From the NCBI GenBank assembly GCA_013399115.1, contig VXAA01006441.1:186001-250000 (forward strand): a stretch of 64,000 bases of DNA. Direction: 5' to 3'. The position numbers and the translations under genes are program-made. How positions within the stretch are numbered: position 1 is the stretch's first letter; every line of letters starts with the position of its first letter. Origin of the DNA: Anseranas semipalmata (Eukaryota; Chordata; Aves; Anseriformes; Anseranatidae). Positions 51,101 through 63,745 of the stretch are shown piece after piece. The notes under the pieces are model-generated. The model saw only the letters and a program-made list of their open reading frames with translations, had not been told where the DNA came from and did not search any database.

Positions 51101-54100
51101 ATCTCAGCCCCATGGCCCTCCTGCGTGTGAAACCCAACTGGCTGGCAGCTCGGGTCAGGGCAGAGTTGTAGAAAGGCGAGGGGTGGAAAAGCACATTTAT
51201 AAATCATACTGTTCTGGCAGAGCTACAGCACCTTATTGTGGCACAGCATCACAGCGTAGCTAATTAAGCCCAGGCACGATGCAGGAATTCTGCTCCAATC
51301 TCGTTTTCTGCTCCACTGGTATAAAGGCAAAATTAAAAATAATAAATATGACTGATACGGCTCTTTGGCATAAGGGATGCCCACTGCAGTCGGTGGGCCA
51401 TGTCACCAGCTCACTTGGCATTAGGAAGTCTGACTGTCGGGCAGATAACTGCAAAGGCTCCTGCTGCTCCGGGCAGGGCAGCCCTATCCATCGCTGGAAC
51501 ATTTAGGTTATCCCAAAGCACTGCAGTAAAATAAAGAAACCAGAAAGGTGGAGATGGCAACTGCTTTCAGATACTAGTGTTCAAGTCTCACCCTTTTCAC
51601 CACCTTCTTACAATTTCTATCAAAATATTTCTGAAGCAGCAACTGTCATTTGATTTTCTTTCTCAAAGACTTCTAGCCAGCACTACAATATGGGCAGCAA
51701 GGCAAAAATAAACTGCTATAACTGTAGGACTCAGAGCCCAGTGGAAAGCAGAGCATTTTTGCTCTGGTATGAAAAGAATGGAAGGACCGGGTACCTCAAC
51801 AAGAACTTGAGAGCTTCTCAGACTTTCCCCCACTTCTACAGCTCTTCCAAACCACAGCAAGTAGCACATCCCTGGTTTCAGTAAGTGCCACGTGTCACAG
51901 TACTTTGGTATTTTTTCCTTGAATACAAGTAGGAACACAGGGATAAACTGAACACCAGTGATTATCATCACCATTAAAGTATTTGACAATATCCCAAATG
52001 AGAGCATTTCACCACTGCAAAAAAGCCCTTCATTAAGAAGAGGAAATGTCCAGCCACAACCCACGACGAACAAATTGTAACTCTGTGGTTTGACAGACGT
52101 TTCTGTCCTAGTAGCAACGGCTGCCTTTACATCTTTGAAAATATTACTCAATAAAGCCCACAACACCCTGTAATGTTTTACAAACGGGGGAAGCATAATT
52201 GAAATCATTCATCCAAATTCCTGGAGGCAGCAGTGTCTCAACTGGACTATAACCCAGGCAGTTCTTCTCCAAGCCTACCCCCCAAACATGAGCTCACACT
52301 CGGTTGCTGAGGGCTCAATAACAACTAATTTTTGCACCACAAAAACCTAGCTGTCTTTGCTGACAGAGTTCCCATTCTGCAAACTATATATTGTTGTTAT
52401 AGGAACACTGAGTAAAATATCTGACAATGAAAAATTAAACAGATTCCACCAAGTGCCTTAGCTCCGTACAAAGAGCAGATGTTAAAAACTTCAAGTGATG
52501 TCAAAATATCTCCCTCAAAGGTGGCAGGTTTTGAATGGTTTGGTAATTAAAAACTCTAAAGATTGTTGGCTTTAGTTCAGCACACTTCACATTCACAGAA
52601 AGGCTCATTTCTTCCCTCTGCAGTGCCAGATATCGATGCATGGCTGAGATATTTAAAAAGCCAGTCACCCACCGAGTTCTATCAGTGAACGGCAAAAGCC
52701 AGCAATGCTAAAATCCCAGCATCTGCAGAGACCGTTCACACATCAACCCGCCTGGCTAACAGAGACAAAAACTTGCACAACCACAAGAACCGTAGCTAGC
52801 GTTCACACCTAGCAGCCGAGGGAAAGGTTCCTGTGATCGCTTCCCCCATCGCCTACCTGGGGCCGCTCCTGTTCAGCCACGCCGTGAGGGCGACCACGTG
52901 CGAGGCAGCAGCTCTGGACCGTAAGTTCTTACCCTGCCTCGAGCAAGCTGTCCCACAGGGACTTGAGGGACAAAAGCATGAAGTTGGCAGGCACACGAAA
53001 TCATCTAGAGGCACGAGAAGCCACAACGGTCCGATTCTCATAGCAGCGGAGAAAGAAGATCCCCCTCTGACCCAGCAGTTGGAGAGGGGGCACCTCAGGA
53101 GGTATCAAACACAAGCCCTAGGGGAAGAACAAGCGAGAAGCAGAAGAAGGTCAAGCAGGACATGGGAGCAACCAAACCCGATCACCTTAGGAGCTCGGTA
53201 TTTCCCGGAGGGAGCTCCGTTTTGAACAAACTGAATAGGAGGCTCTAAAGCTGTCATATGTTGGCCAAACTCCATCACTATTTCAAGCGTAGATCTGGGT
53301 ATGTTCCTTCCAGGATATACAGAGCATAGTGAAACACGAAAACTCCCCCATAAATATGTTATAGATCAAGGAGAAAACCAAATCTTCTTTTTACACCAAG
53401 AACATTTTCCACACGAAAACCATGTTAGTAATTACATTTTTTTCCTAAAGTGGCGCACAGCAAGGGTTAGTCATATACCTCCCATTAACTCTAATGAGAG
53501 CCTTATGGCTAGAACAGCAAAGAGCTTTTTCCAGAACATGGTGGGTGGAAGTAATTTCTATTTTAACAGGCCAGGAGTAGCAAAAAAGACAGAAAAAAAA
53601 AAATCACCCTGCACGCTTGGAAATGAAAGAGTTATGGCATGTGTGTTCTCTGCCTGATTCCAGGGACTTGGAATTTAGTTCTTAAAACATCAAGATGATA
53701 CAAGAAACTAATTTTCAACATAGATGATTTCAACATTTCAACATTTTCTTTACATGCTCCTTCCTAGAGGATGGAGAACTCCCACAAGGAAAGGACAGGG
53801 CACCGAGTTACTGGCATGGAAGCCGATAAAAACAACCTGGGCTTGAGAAAGTTGACCTACAGAAGGTGATATAGGCTGATGGTAATTCAAGACTAGCATA
53901 TTTAGATTACAAGACAAAAAAAACCCTGCACCTATGCATAGAAAGACAATCCCTACGAAATACAGTTTGAGATTTCACTTAGGAAAACTGAAAACAGATC
54001 TTGCACTGAGGATTTTACTCTTCTGAAGCTCCTTCAAATACCTACAGCTCAGTTGTTTGCAAGCTGACGAGCTGGGCAACAGCCATGAGAACTGGGTTGT

Positions 54101-54307
54101 GAAGGGCATTTTACAACGGAGGAGTCTTGCATGGTGCCCACATCTGAGCAGAGACATGGGAAGCCCTACAATTCCCACCTCCAGAGCAGCACACCTGGTG
54201 CAAGCTTGTAAAGCTGCTCAGCATGGAGATTGCTTCTTTTATTTGATAATTCTGTTATTCCAAAGGTCCTATTAACAACAACCTTAATATTTGTGTAAGG
54301 CTTCAAA

Positions 54308-54465
54308 ACTCTGTACAAACATCAATTAATCCTCTCAACAAATTTGGGAGGTAAGCAAATCAATATTATCATTTCCACTTCATGGATGAGAAAGCTAAAA
54401 CACATGGAAGTTAAAGCCAGTATTTTCAAATGAACGGGTGAACGCAATGAACCCGCATTTCTGCT
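54308..54465 (-). repeat. MIR SINE fragment
   Basis: This is the clearest interspersed repeat in the window. On the plus strand the order is CTGTACAAACATCAATTAATC, CTCAACAAATTTGGGAGGTAAG, AATATTATCATTTCCACTTC, ATGGATGAGAAAGCTAAAAC and GGAAGTTAAAGCCAG. It follows the reversed MIR consensus (cTTTACAtgtATtAaTTAATCCTC, CAACAacccTatGAGGTAgg, TATTATTATCCCCATTTTac, aGATGAGgAAActgAGgCac, gaGGTTAAGTaac) nearly base by base over about 120 bp. MIRs are tRNA-derived CORE-SINEs that were active in early amniotes and survive in birds as rare decayed copies. Confidence 0.65.
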
Positions 54466-54888
54466 CGAGTGAAAACCAGGCTGGAGACGTGCGCAGACGA
54501 GCAAACATGCTAAGCAAGCAAGATGCAGAGGCAGAGGAATCCTACCTCAAGTTCTGCCCAATGCTCAAACCCACATTGATCTCAACTCAGATTTTTAACC
54601 AAACATAAGAGGTGGAAGATGAAATACAAATAAGTTCCTACAATTTTCACAGAAAAGATAGAAAGGCTCAACTTCTCTTTCCAAAAAGAATACAAAAAAT
54701 ACAGTGGGAACCTGTATTTTACCAAACACCAGGGAATCCACATTAGAGAGAACCTTACAAACACATCCCAACAAGAAAGGATTCAACTGGACGTGTTAAC
54801 TCTGCAGACTAAGTCAATGAATCTCAGTCCCAAATCCATGCGGAAAAAGGCTTCATTAGTTTCAGTGCTCACAGAAACTCTTAAAGGA

Positions 54889-54903
54889 TTTTTTTTTTTT
54901 TTT
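54889..54903. repeat. Poly(T) run (15 T)
   Basis: An uninterrupted T15 run, listed as a homopolymer only. Confidence 0.9.
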
Positions 54904-57900
54904 ATGCTTTATTGGTGACTACCGAGAGGAGCATCATGGTTACAGGGAGCATCCAAAAGCGTGACAGAGATTTCTTCCTCCAAGCTGTTCTATTACTTGT
55001 GAGTCTGGTTAGATTAGCAGCAGGGACTGTTCTATGCAAACCTACTTACAGAGGGTCACAAGGTTTTCTGTGCTATATTAGCGCTCCTTACCATACCTGA
55101 TACTCACCTTCGTGTGACAGAGGTAAATTCTACTTGGGGGCTCACAGCTACACCTCGATTATTTGGATCTGGTGGTGGTGCAATAGGTAAGAGGCTGCTC
55201 ACTGAGTACAGCAAGAGATGGGTCCCAGGATCTTTCTTTCAGGAGATAGTGAATATTATTCTAACAAGCACCCCCCGTGTCTCCCTGTAAACATTTCACC
55301 CCTTAAATCCAACAGGTCAGATCTGTAGATCCTGAGGATACGCAAGTTATGGCGGGGATGGGAAGTTTGATTCTCACCCAGCAGTGCTCTTCAGGAGCGA
55401 CCACAGCGGCTGTTCCTTCCCCACGCCGAGGTGCTCACTCAGCTATTGCTGAACACAGCAGACGTTGTTCCTAGATTTGTTTTCATGTCTGGTTTGTTTT
55501 GATTATATTTGTCAAGGGCACCTCAGTACTTGGGCCGGGCATTTTATCATCTTGCTCTTCTAAGTCCAAATAAAACATCACATCTACTAGAAAAATTGAT
55601 TAGTTATGAAAAAACACAAAGATGAATAAGCAAAAAAATTATTGTAAGGCCTCAAGGAAAGGACATATCCAAAAGTCATTAATGTCTGGAAGGATAAAAA
55701 AATAAAATGAATAGCGCATCAGGAGCAACACAGGCTAATTTATACGAGCCAAAAACCTTTTGTACAAAGTATACTGAACTGTGAAACAGGTTTGACCATG
55801 GGCCAAGTCGTGTTTCCTAGGCTGATGCATGATTATCCAGCATGACTTTGCACTATAACACAAGGGCACCGGTGTAATCTACAGTAGGGAGCTGCAGAAA
55901 AATCAGAGGTGAAGACTCAAAAGCTAAGCATTTTCAACCCAGAAAGAAATCCACGTTTTTATTTCAAGTACAACAAGCTTCAAGTTAGGTCAGAGTTCTT
56001 CACTGTGCGGGGTGGGGAAAAGAAGAGTGAATTAATTCTTGCTCGATTTATACTAAGCAAGAATCTAGTCCCTTATATGCTTATACTGCTGAAATATAAA
56101 CTGGTTAGATATATTCAATTGACAACAATGACACTTATCTTTAGAGCCAAGATGAAAAAAAAACATGGATTTGCTGTCAGCACATGGAGTAAGACCCAGA
56201 TTTTCATAAATCTCAGCTGTTGCTCCGGCAACAGTCCCTTTCAAAGAGCTAACATGCAGAGAGCATCTTCACGAAGCTAGCCCGCAGCATCCCTGGGACT
56301 CAGTTTACTTGCTGCAAGCAGCGATGAGAACCTCACAGTGAAAGCAGCACGTGGGCCGTGACCCTTCCACGAGGAAAGCCTCCCTGGGGGCACTATAAAA
56401 GCTGATGCATCCCAAGGAGAAAGCTTTTGCAAGACAGACTTGGATCTGTCCTGCTACCCTCCCTGGGTGGATGCACGCTGTGGCAGGGCTGCAGGGAGGA
56501 AGAGCTGCCTGTGGTTGCAGTGTCCCTCTGCGGCCATAGGAGCCCCGCACGCCAGCCCTGCCAAATACAGAAATTAGCAGACCTGAAGGAAAGTTGCTCC
56601 CAATCCACATGGCTACAGATGCCCAAGACCCAGAAAGCAGCTACAGGGCAGGGGTAGAGCCCGCATCCTCCAGTCCCCTGCCTCCCCCTCTATTGCAGTG
56701 CGGCATTTCTGTCCTCTAAACGCATTACCCTTTAATTTTTCCTTCCTCTGTTGCTCACTGCCCATAAAAAAGCAACTCATTCCCTGTTCCTTCTCACCTG
56801 ATCCTATTATTTCAGCTCATTCCGACTGCCTGCGTGGGAAGGAGTGCTTAATAAATCAGTATTAAGTGTGTTATTACTAGATTTTTCTTTACGTCTGCTA
56901 GCAAGGTGGCACATGTATGTCAGCATGTTTCAACTTTTCTTGCTGAGCACTTCGGACATAGCCTCAGAGTTGCTTGAGATGGAAACCTCATAGCAAAAGC
57001 AAAGCTCTGTTTCAGTTTGTTCTGCTCTCAGAGCACGCAGCTGAATTACTTTACATTTAAGCATCATTCTATGATCATACCAAAAAGAAGATACTTTTTG
57101 CAATAAACTTATAGCTCAATGAAATATAAGTAGCCTGCTTTGCTCTGCATATTGTAACAACAAAAGCCTCTCATTTTCTTATTTCTCTCCTCCAATCAAA
57201 TAACACTGGAGGTTTTCAGACTTGGACACAATTTAAATCTGTATTTTCCAGCAGTCACTAGAAAGCACATTAATAGCTGAATGGTGGCAACAGAGCATGA
57301 ATGATTTTTAGGTGGTAAGTCTCACTGGTCTGTACTAAATAGAGAGGATGGGAGTGGAAACTGTGGGACCTCATGCAAGGGCTATGTTTTCAAAAATCGG
57401 AGCAAGAACTCCAAATAATATTTAAGGAAGAAGAAAGAAGAATCACAGGAGAAAAGAATCACCCGGCGTGACCCCCCAGAAGGAGCCCAGCAGCAACAAG
57501 GGTTACGGGGAGAAGCCGTGGCCACGCTGTCACAGAAATGCGGGGTGTTTTATGAGATTAAAAAAGAACAAGGCAGTTCCCTCAGTGCACGACAGTAACA
57601 CGGCAGCCTCCCCGCCGACCCCGCAGAGGTAAAAAGGCAGAAAGACATGAGGGTTTAGCTGAAATTAAACAGACCATGGATTAGTATGGGATTTATCTTT
57701 GACCTGGCTTTCTCTGGCGTAGACAGCTTACACTCAAACACCTTGGCAAAAGGGAAAGCAGCAGATAGGCGATGCAATTTTGCCTTGGCACAATCAGAGG
57801 GAGGAAGAGAGGGAGTTATCTGTGTTTTTCTGTACACAAGGTAAAATTTGTCTCCTGCAGTCATGGGAAAGCTTCTCCCTCCTCCTTTCTCAAAATAACT

Positions 57901-60900
57901 AGCAGCACTCAACACAGCCATGCTGAGTCCTTTCCAAAGTTTTTGCCATTCCCTCAGGAATAAAGAAGAAACCAACCTTTTTCTTTTTAAAAATTGTATC
58001 CTCTACACATGCAAAATTTACGTTTGAAAACAAATGGAGAAGTTAACAGCTGCAGACAGCGGTATAGAGCAGGATTCTCCTGCTCGCAGCCAGTTCAGGA
58101 AAAAGCAGATGAATCAGAAACTAACCCCAGGAAGTTTGCTGCCATCCTTTCATTCACAGCAGGAGGGTTTCCCTTCCCCAGTCACTCTTCGCAGACACAA
58201 GCTGCATCATCCTACACTCCGGGAAGGGACGCTGTAGGCAGGAGGCGGCTTTTAGTTACAATATAGTCTGAAGCACTTGCTGCATTTAGCCCAGAAGTAC
58301 AGCCTGCAGCCCACCCGGTGTTGGCAGGCCATAGATAACTTTCTTAGACAAAAATCTGTACTATCTCATTAACTAAAACCAGTTCTGCTTCGAGGGCAGA
58401 GTCTCTGCATGTGGTGCAGAGACGTTTGCATCTGTCAGTGCCAGGACTGGCACGGGTGCAAGGATGCCAGCCGTGAGGCAGCCACTCCATCCTTTGCACC
58501 ATGAGATGCACCAAGACTGTGCAACGAACTGCGGCTGTTCCCTTTCATACTCTATTTTTTAAATAACCCCCCAGAAAATCCCTTCCTGCCTTGCAATGTC
58601 CCAAGCAGCCAACATTTTGACATACTTTCTTTTGCANACACTTTGGAGGGGCAACAGCAGCAGACCGCTCAGAGGGAACACCTGAGGCCACGTGGCAGCT
58701 GCGCACAGGGCAAAGCATGCATGCCCCATCCCGCACGGATCTCCAGCCATGGGAATTCCTTCTTCCACTGGGTTGGCTCTCTACCTGTGTTACTAGGGTA
58801 TTCAAGAAGAACAGTTTCAGCCAATGTGTGACCTGAACCTCAGGTTTTTGCGTTCTCTGAGCAAGTAAAGTGAGCAACACCTGCCTTTCCTGAGAATTTG
58901 AAAATAAGGGAGACTTTGCTACTCAGTCCCCTACAAATCCCTATTCAGTATTTCTGTTTAGTGGGCTTAAATTGCTCTGGTATATAATGCAACTGAAAGA
59001 AAAACGCTCCCCTGAGCAGCTCCAATTGCTTGTTTTAGAGCAGAATAATCCTGTGTAGCTCCTCGGGATGGATCAGTGGAAATGCTGGAATTCTCTGATT
59101 TTTAACATCCTGACCCAAGGTGACACATGTAATCCGTTGGCTTTAAATCAAAAGCAAACCAAACCACACAGTGGACACTTCCGCATTGCCACCATCTCTA
59201 CGGCAAAGTGAAGCTGCAGATTAACATCCCACAGAAGTGTCCCAGAACGACTTTGCGGACCAAACATTACCGATGTTTTCCGAGGGGCAGGCGGGAGAGA
59301 AGCAGAGCTGCACAGGCACTCATCTCCAGCGGCGTCCCCAAAGCGATCATTTAAGATGAGCTCACACGAACTGCCAGAGCAGCTGAGCTTTCTGGGGCCA
59401 GAAGAGGAAACTCCAGTCCTTAAGCATCTTGTTTATGCAGCTCAGATGCTCTTGGAGCAATCTATGTACACATGCGCATTTTTACGTGCATCCCCTACCT
59501 ATGTATTGACTAACAGCAGCACACGCTGTCCTTTTTTTCCGTTCTTTAATGCCGACACTACGACTGCAATTCAGCTCTGTGGAAAGGGGGAAGCTCGAAC
59601 AAAGCAGAGGAAATCGATACATGACAACTATAATTCTCTGCTCAATAATTACACAGAATTTACACTGCTGAGTAGGCTCCCTCCATTGATTTTTACAAAA
59701 ATATTTACTGCAGCAGGAACACAGCTATAAGGCTAACTTTTGAAGCTCTGCCTTTTTAGTGCATTGATTTTAAAATAATAACCAATTTCATATTGTACAG
59801 TGCTTTAATACCTTCATTCAGACACACACCTCCACACCGACAGGCACCTGTGCCTGCAGTGTTCTTTTCCCTCTTTTTCGATTCCTTTTCCAAAACAAAG
59901 CATTCCCAGTCCAATTGCTCATAAATCCCGCTCTCAGCTACTTGCTGCAGGCTTTCCAAACAAACCACACTCCAGTTCAGCAACTCCTAAGCGCTTATCA
60001 CAGTTTCAATAAGAAATGAGTCATGTTTTGAAGGCCCCGATTCCAACAAGAGAGGAGAAACATCCCAAGAATGAAGTGAACCACCCTGCACCCCCTGACA
60101 CAACTGCAGAGCTGTCAAGGTTCCTGGACAACTATATTGCTTTAATATCTCACTGCCAAGTTACTGCAAAGTCAGATGAAGCTCAGGCTGTAAATTACAG
60201 TCATGGGAAAAAAAAACAGCTCCATCCTCACACCGAAAGAAAAAAAAAACCTTTAAGAGCATGCTCTGCAAAAGTGGGAGGGGAATTGAGAAGGATAAAA
60301 ACACCATGATGGCACTGTTTAACTCTGAAACAAGCCTGTATCGTATACCAAGTGTGAATGCCTGGCCATCCAACCTGCAAAACAATAGGAAAGAACAGAA
60401 CTAGGCAGGTAGACAGGGTGAGACAAGGAAATCAGAAATATGGAATGGGAATATGGAATGTGGAAGGAGAGTGCCACTAGAAAGGGAATTTAAGGTGAAA
60501 ATGAGATAACTGAATTGCATGGAAAAGCTTAGCAAAAATCATCTACTCTGCCTTTTAATGCCAGAGCTCATGGGTACCCAAGCAGAACATGTAAAAGCAA
60601 TCTGAAAGGAATAATTTAGTTTGTGGAGCTTGCTGCTACAAGATATTGCAAGGCCTAAGATATAAATCAGTTTTAAATCGGGTTAGATAAATTTGGGAAG
60701 TATAGGCTGATTCAACACAGCAATGGTCCAGATGCAGGCTCCAAACCAAACCACGGAACCAGCAGAAGGTGGTGGCAAACGCCCAGAAGATCATACCTGG
60801 GGTGGCTTCTTCCATGCCTGGGCTTGCTACTGGCCACTAAGGGAGACAGGGTGCAGGCAAGAGGGACCCCAGCCGCAGCCGTTCCTATGTTTAACGTGTC

Positions 60901-61478
60901 ATAGAAGCTGCTGAATTATTGCCAGTGCAAACAGCAGGAAGGTGTGTGTGAAGGGGAGGGTAACTCAGCAGCACCACAAAAGGATGGACATAAACCCCTC
61001 TCAATTTCAAGGAAAAAAAAATCACCATTTAATTACTTCCCTGATGTGGATGCTGTCCATGGGCAAAAAACAAGGTGGACCATGAATCCAAGACTGCATT
61101 TCCACAAAACATGGGTGTTCAGAAGCTCCTATGGACTCCTAACAAAAGAAACTGCCTTTTCTCTTTTAAAAAGTAAGCCTCTGACCCAAGAGCAGAGGTC
61201 TTGATCCAAACTAATAACTCACACCGATAGGTACAGATGAAGGGTAGTTATCCGTTTTCTGCATTTTGCTCTTAATTGCAAGTTTTTGAATTCAGTTTCT
61301 CATTTTTTACATGATGCAAAGGTACAACAGTCTAACTGCAGGAAAAACAACAAGCAGAAGGTCAATACTGCATCAGAAATCTGACTTCTCTTGGTTTTCC
61401 CTCATGAGCATGCTGCTGCTACGAATGTGCCAGGAATTTCTTAAGCGACTCATTATTTAAGTAATACAACATTATGCT

Positions 61479-61488
61479 CCCCCCCCCC
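61479..61488. repeat. C10 homopolymer
   Basis: Ten consecutive C bases. The run is prone to sequencing error and is a length-variable site. Confidence 0.9.
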
Positions 61489-63594
61489 ACCAAACTCCTC
61501 CAAGAGCAGGGATTTTTAGGAGCGTGATCAAGGTACTTGCAGTGGGGCAGCAGGGGACGCAGCTGAACGTGCAGCACTGCAGTGTTCACGTTTTGAAAGT
61601 CTCTTCCAGGCACCTTGCGCAGCCGTGCAGCGATAAATGGCAGATTGGCGTCTGATGGGCTAGAGGAGAGCTTGCTGTTGACTGCTGTAATTACAAGCAA
61701 AGCAGAAAGGCAAAGGCAAGGCTTCCAGGAGACGAGCATTAGAAACGTTTGCTGAACAATGCTTCTTGGGGTGGCAGCGGGTCCCTTCAAAACCTCCTGC
61801 AAGTCCTTCGTTAAGTTTTCCCTGTGCTGGGGACTTATCAAAGTCGCTTAAGTTTCCACAGGAGCAGTGAAAAAATATTAAAAGGAACAAAATCTGCACC
61901 CAGGGTATAGAATAATAAATATTTATTGCCTTTCCTCTTTGCACATTGTAGAAGCAGAAGTAGTTCAGTGACTTGGGGGAAGCGAGCCAAAGTCAGCTTT
62001 TCAGCTGATGCAAACGAACAGGGTCAAAGGAACAGCTCCTATTTACCTTCTTAGTGGAGCAAAACGTGTCCGTGTCCATGCAGGACAGATCGAGGATAAC
62101 GTCCTCTTCGAACCTCTGACGTCCCATCCCTCAAAAGGGGTCGCCTGCTCCACTCGCCACTTTCCAGTCCCTCCCAGTCCCAACTCCTCAGCAGCTCTCC
62201 ATGCTGGGAACCGCAGATCCCCCAGTGCCAGGCAAGACAACACACCAAGAATGAGACGTATACTACTTATTCCTCATGCATTGCCAAGACATAGTAGCTG
62301 CTGCTACTTTGTCAGGGAGCCAAATTGTAATAGCTTCTGTTCGTCCGAGGCCCAAACACCAGCTCCTCCTCTTCTCATGTGAGGAGAACCTGTTTTTGTA
62401 CCTCCACTCAGCTCTTTCCAAGGAAGCCTGCTATATTCTCTCAGACCTCTTTCAACATCACCATGCACTAATGAAATTGTTTGTTCTCGTCACGCTGCCA
62501 TAAGCATGCAAATACGACAAAAAGCCACACACAAGCAACGCAACTGCATTTTGTTTGTTGTTCCCAGATTAAAGGCAAGTCCCACCATCCAAAACACAGC
62601 ATTAAAAACAAAAAAAAACAAAAACAAAAAAGCAGCTGCAATATATAGGAAGAGGCTCAAGAACAACTGGTACCACAAAGTTTGAATACAGGGATCCCAA
62701 ATCAAACTCATCTCAGAGTCAGTAACCTGGCTTCAAAGGGGATGGGTGGGAGCTTTCATTTCCATCCTTTCTCAGTGGCTCCTGGTTGCTCTGTGTTAAA
62801 ATTACCAGTTCCACCTAATATCTCAAATGACTTGTCCCCACCCCGGCTCATAGCTCACTGGTGAGATACAGAGGCACAAGAGGATCTTTCTCATTATTGA
62901 GCTGATGATGCATCAGGCAGGAAATGAATCTGGCAAACTCTTCCTGAGCAGCTCAGGCTTGAAGCACCCATTCTTCAACAAGGTGGCAGAGCTCACGCGC
63001 ACACCCACATAACAGATATGGTGTTAAATTAAAAATGAGCTATCGAACAAGGCTGTGGTGGAAAGGGTGAGGAAAGAGACCATTAGGGGAAAAAGAACTT
63101 TGCTCCTGGGACCAGGGAAACGATGCTTCCTCAAAGCAAGAAGTTAAAGGTGGGCAGACAGAGGACAGGCTATATATAAATTGTTCAAGATGCATCTCTT
63201 TCCATAAATGAATGGCTGACACGCATCACACGTAGCCAGAGGCCGTCAGAGAAGCATGTAATGTGAATCAGTTCAAGGAAAGAGAGAGAAACCTGTGGTG
63301 GGGGCTGGCGATACAGAATCCAAGCAGGTCTCCGGGCTAGAAAGGAGAAAGGCTGAACACACGGCAAAGGAACCAGGCTTACAAAGGTCTCCAGGTACCT
63401 CTGGTGACAGCAGGCGAGACAGGTAGGTGCAGCCCCAGGTGTTCACAAGAAGCTTCTGCAAACAGCAGCACCTGCCAGACGGTGGAAGCTACTGCTCTGT
63501 TCCCATGCAAACTCTGCCCACCGTTTCCTAATGCAGTTTGTTTTTCTCCTTCACGTCTGAAACATCTCCAGTTCATTTAAAAAGCCACTTTCTT

Positions 63595-63745
63595 TTTGTG
63601 GAAACATGAAAGTTCTCCATTATTCAGCACTTATTCCACATGAATGAAGGTCATCGTCCTCTTTAAAGAGCTCTCCCGCAGCGTGTAACATTAATAGCTG
63701 TACCAAGATGAAATTAATTTCATTTTCCGAGATCTTACTTTCGAC
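63595..63745. promoter_or_regulatory. Candidate conserved non-coding element with a 16-bp palindrome
   Basis: An AT-rich motif-dense block has CCATTATTCAGCAC, AACATTAATAGCTG and the perfect 16-bp palindrome ATGAAATTAATTTCAT at 63708-63723. The palindrome is centred on a paired-homeodomain-like core (AATTAATT). A perfect 8-bp-arm palindrome is expected about once in 64 kb by chance, so it is supportive only in its AT-rich context. Confidence 0.3.

Larger units (their letters stand above)
45001..54300 (-). other. SLCO3A1: SLCO3A1 intron block
   Basis: This intronic block contains two MIR-like fragments (45941-46020 and 47641-47724), a TC microsatellite (48970-48989), a 17-T run (49867-49883) and a small tandem (51075-51100). 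A moderately GC-rich patch with scattered CpGs lies near 49140-49290. The 181-codon minus-strand frame at 51663-52208 has no recognisable family and no splice evidence. Confidence 0.75.

Noticed and set aside
59764..59830. Possible further MIR-like phrase (TTGTACAGTGCTTTAATA)
   Set aside because: Only about 20 bp resembles the consensus, which is too short to call.
60432..60470. Short tandem around ATATGGAATG
   Set aside because: Two imperfect copies of about 14 bp; ordinary in intronic sequence.
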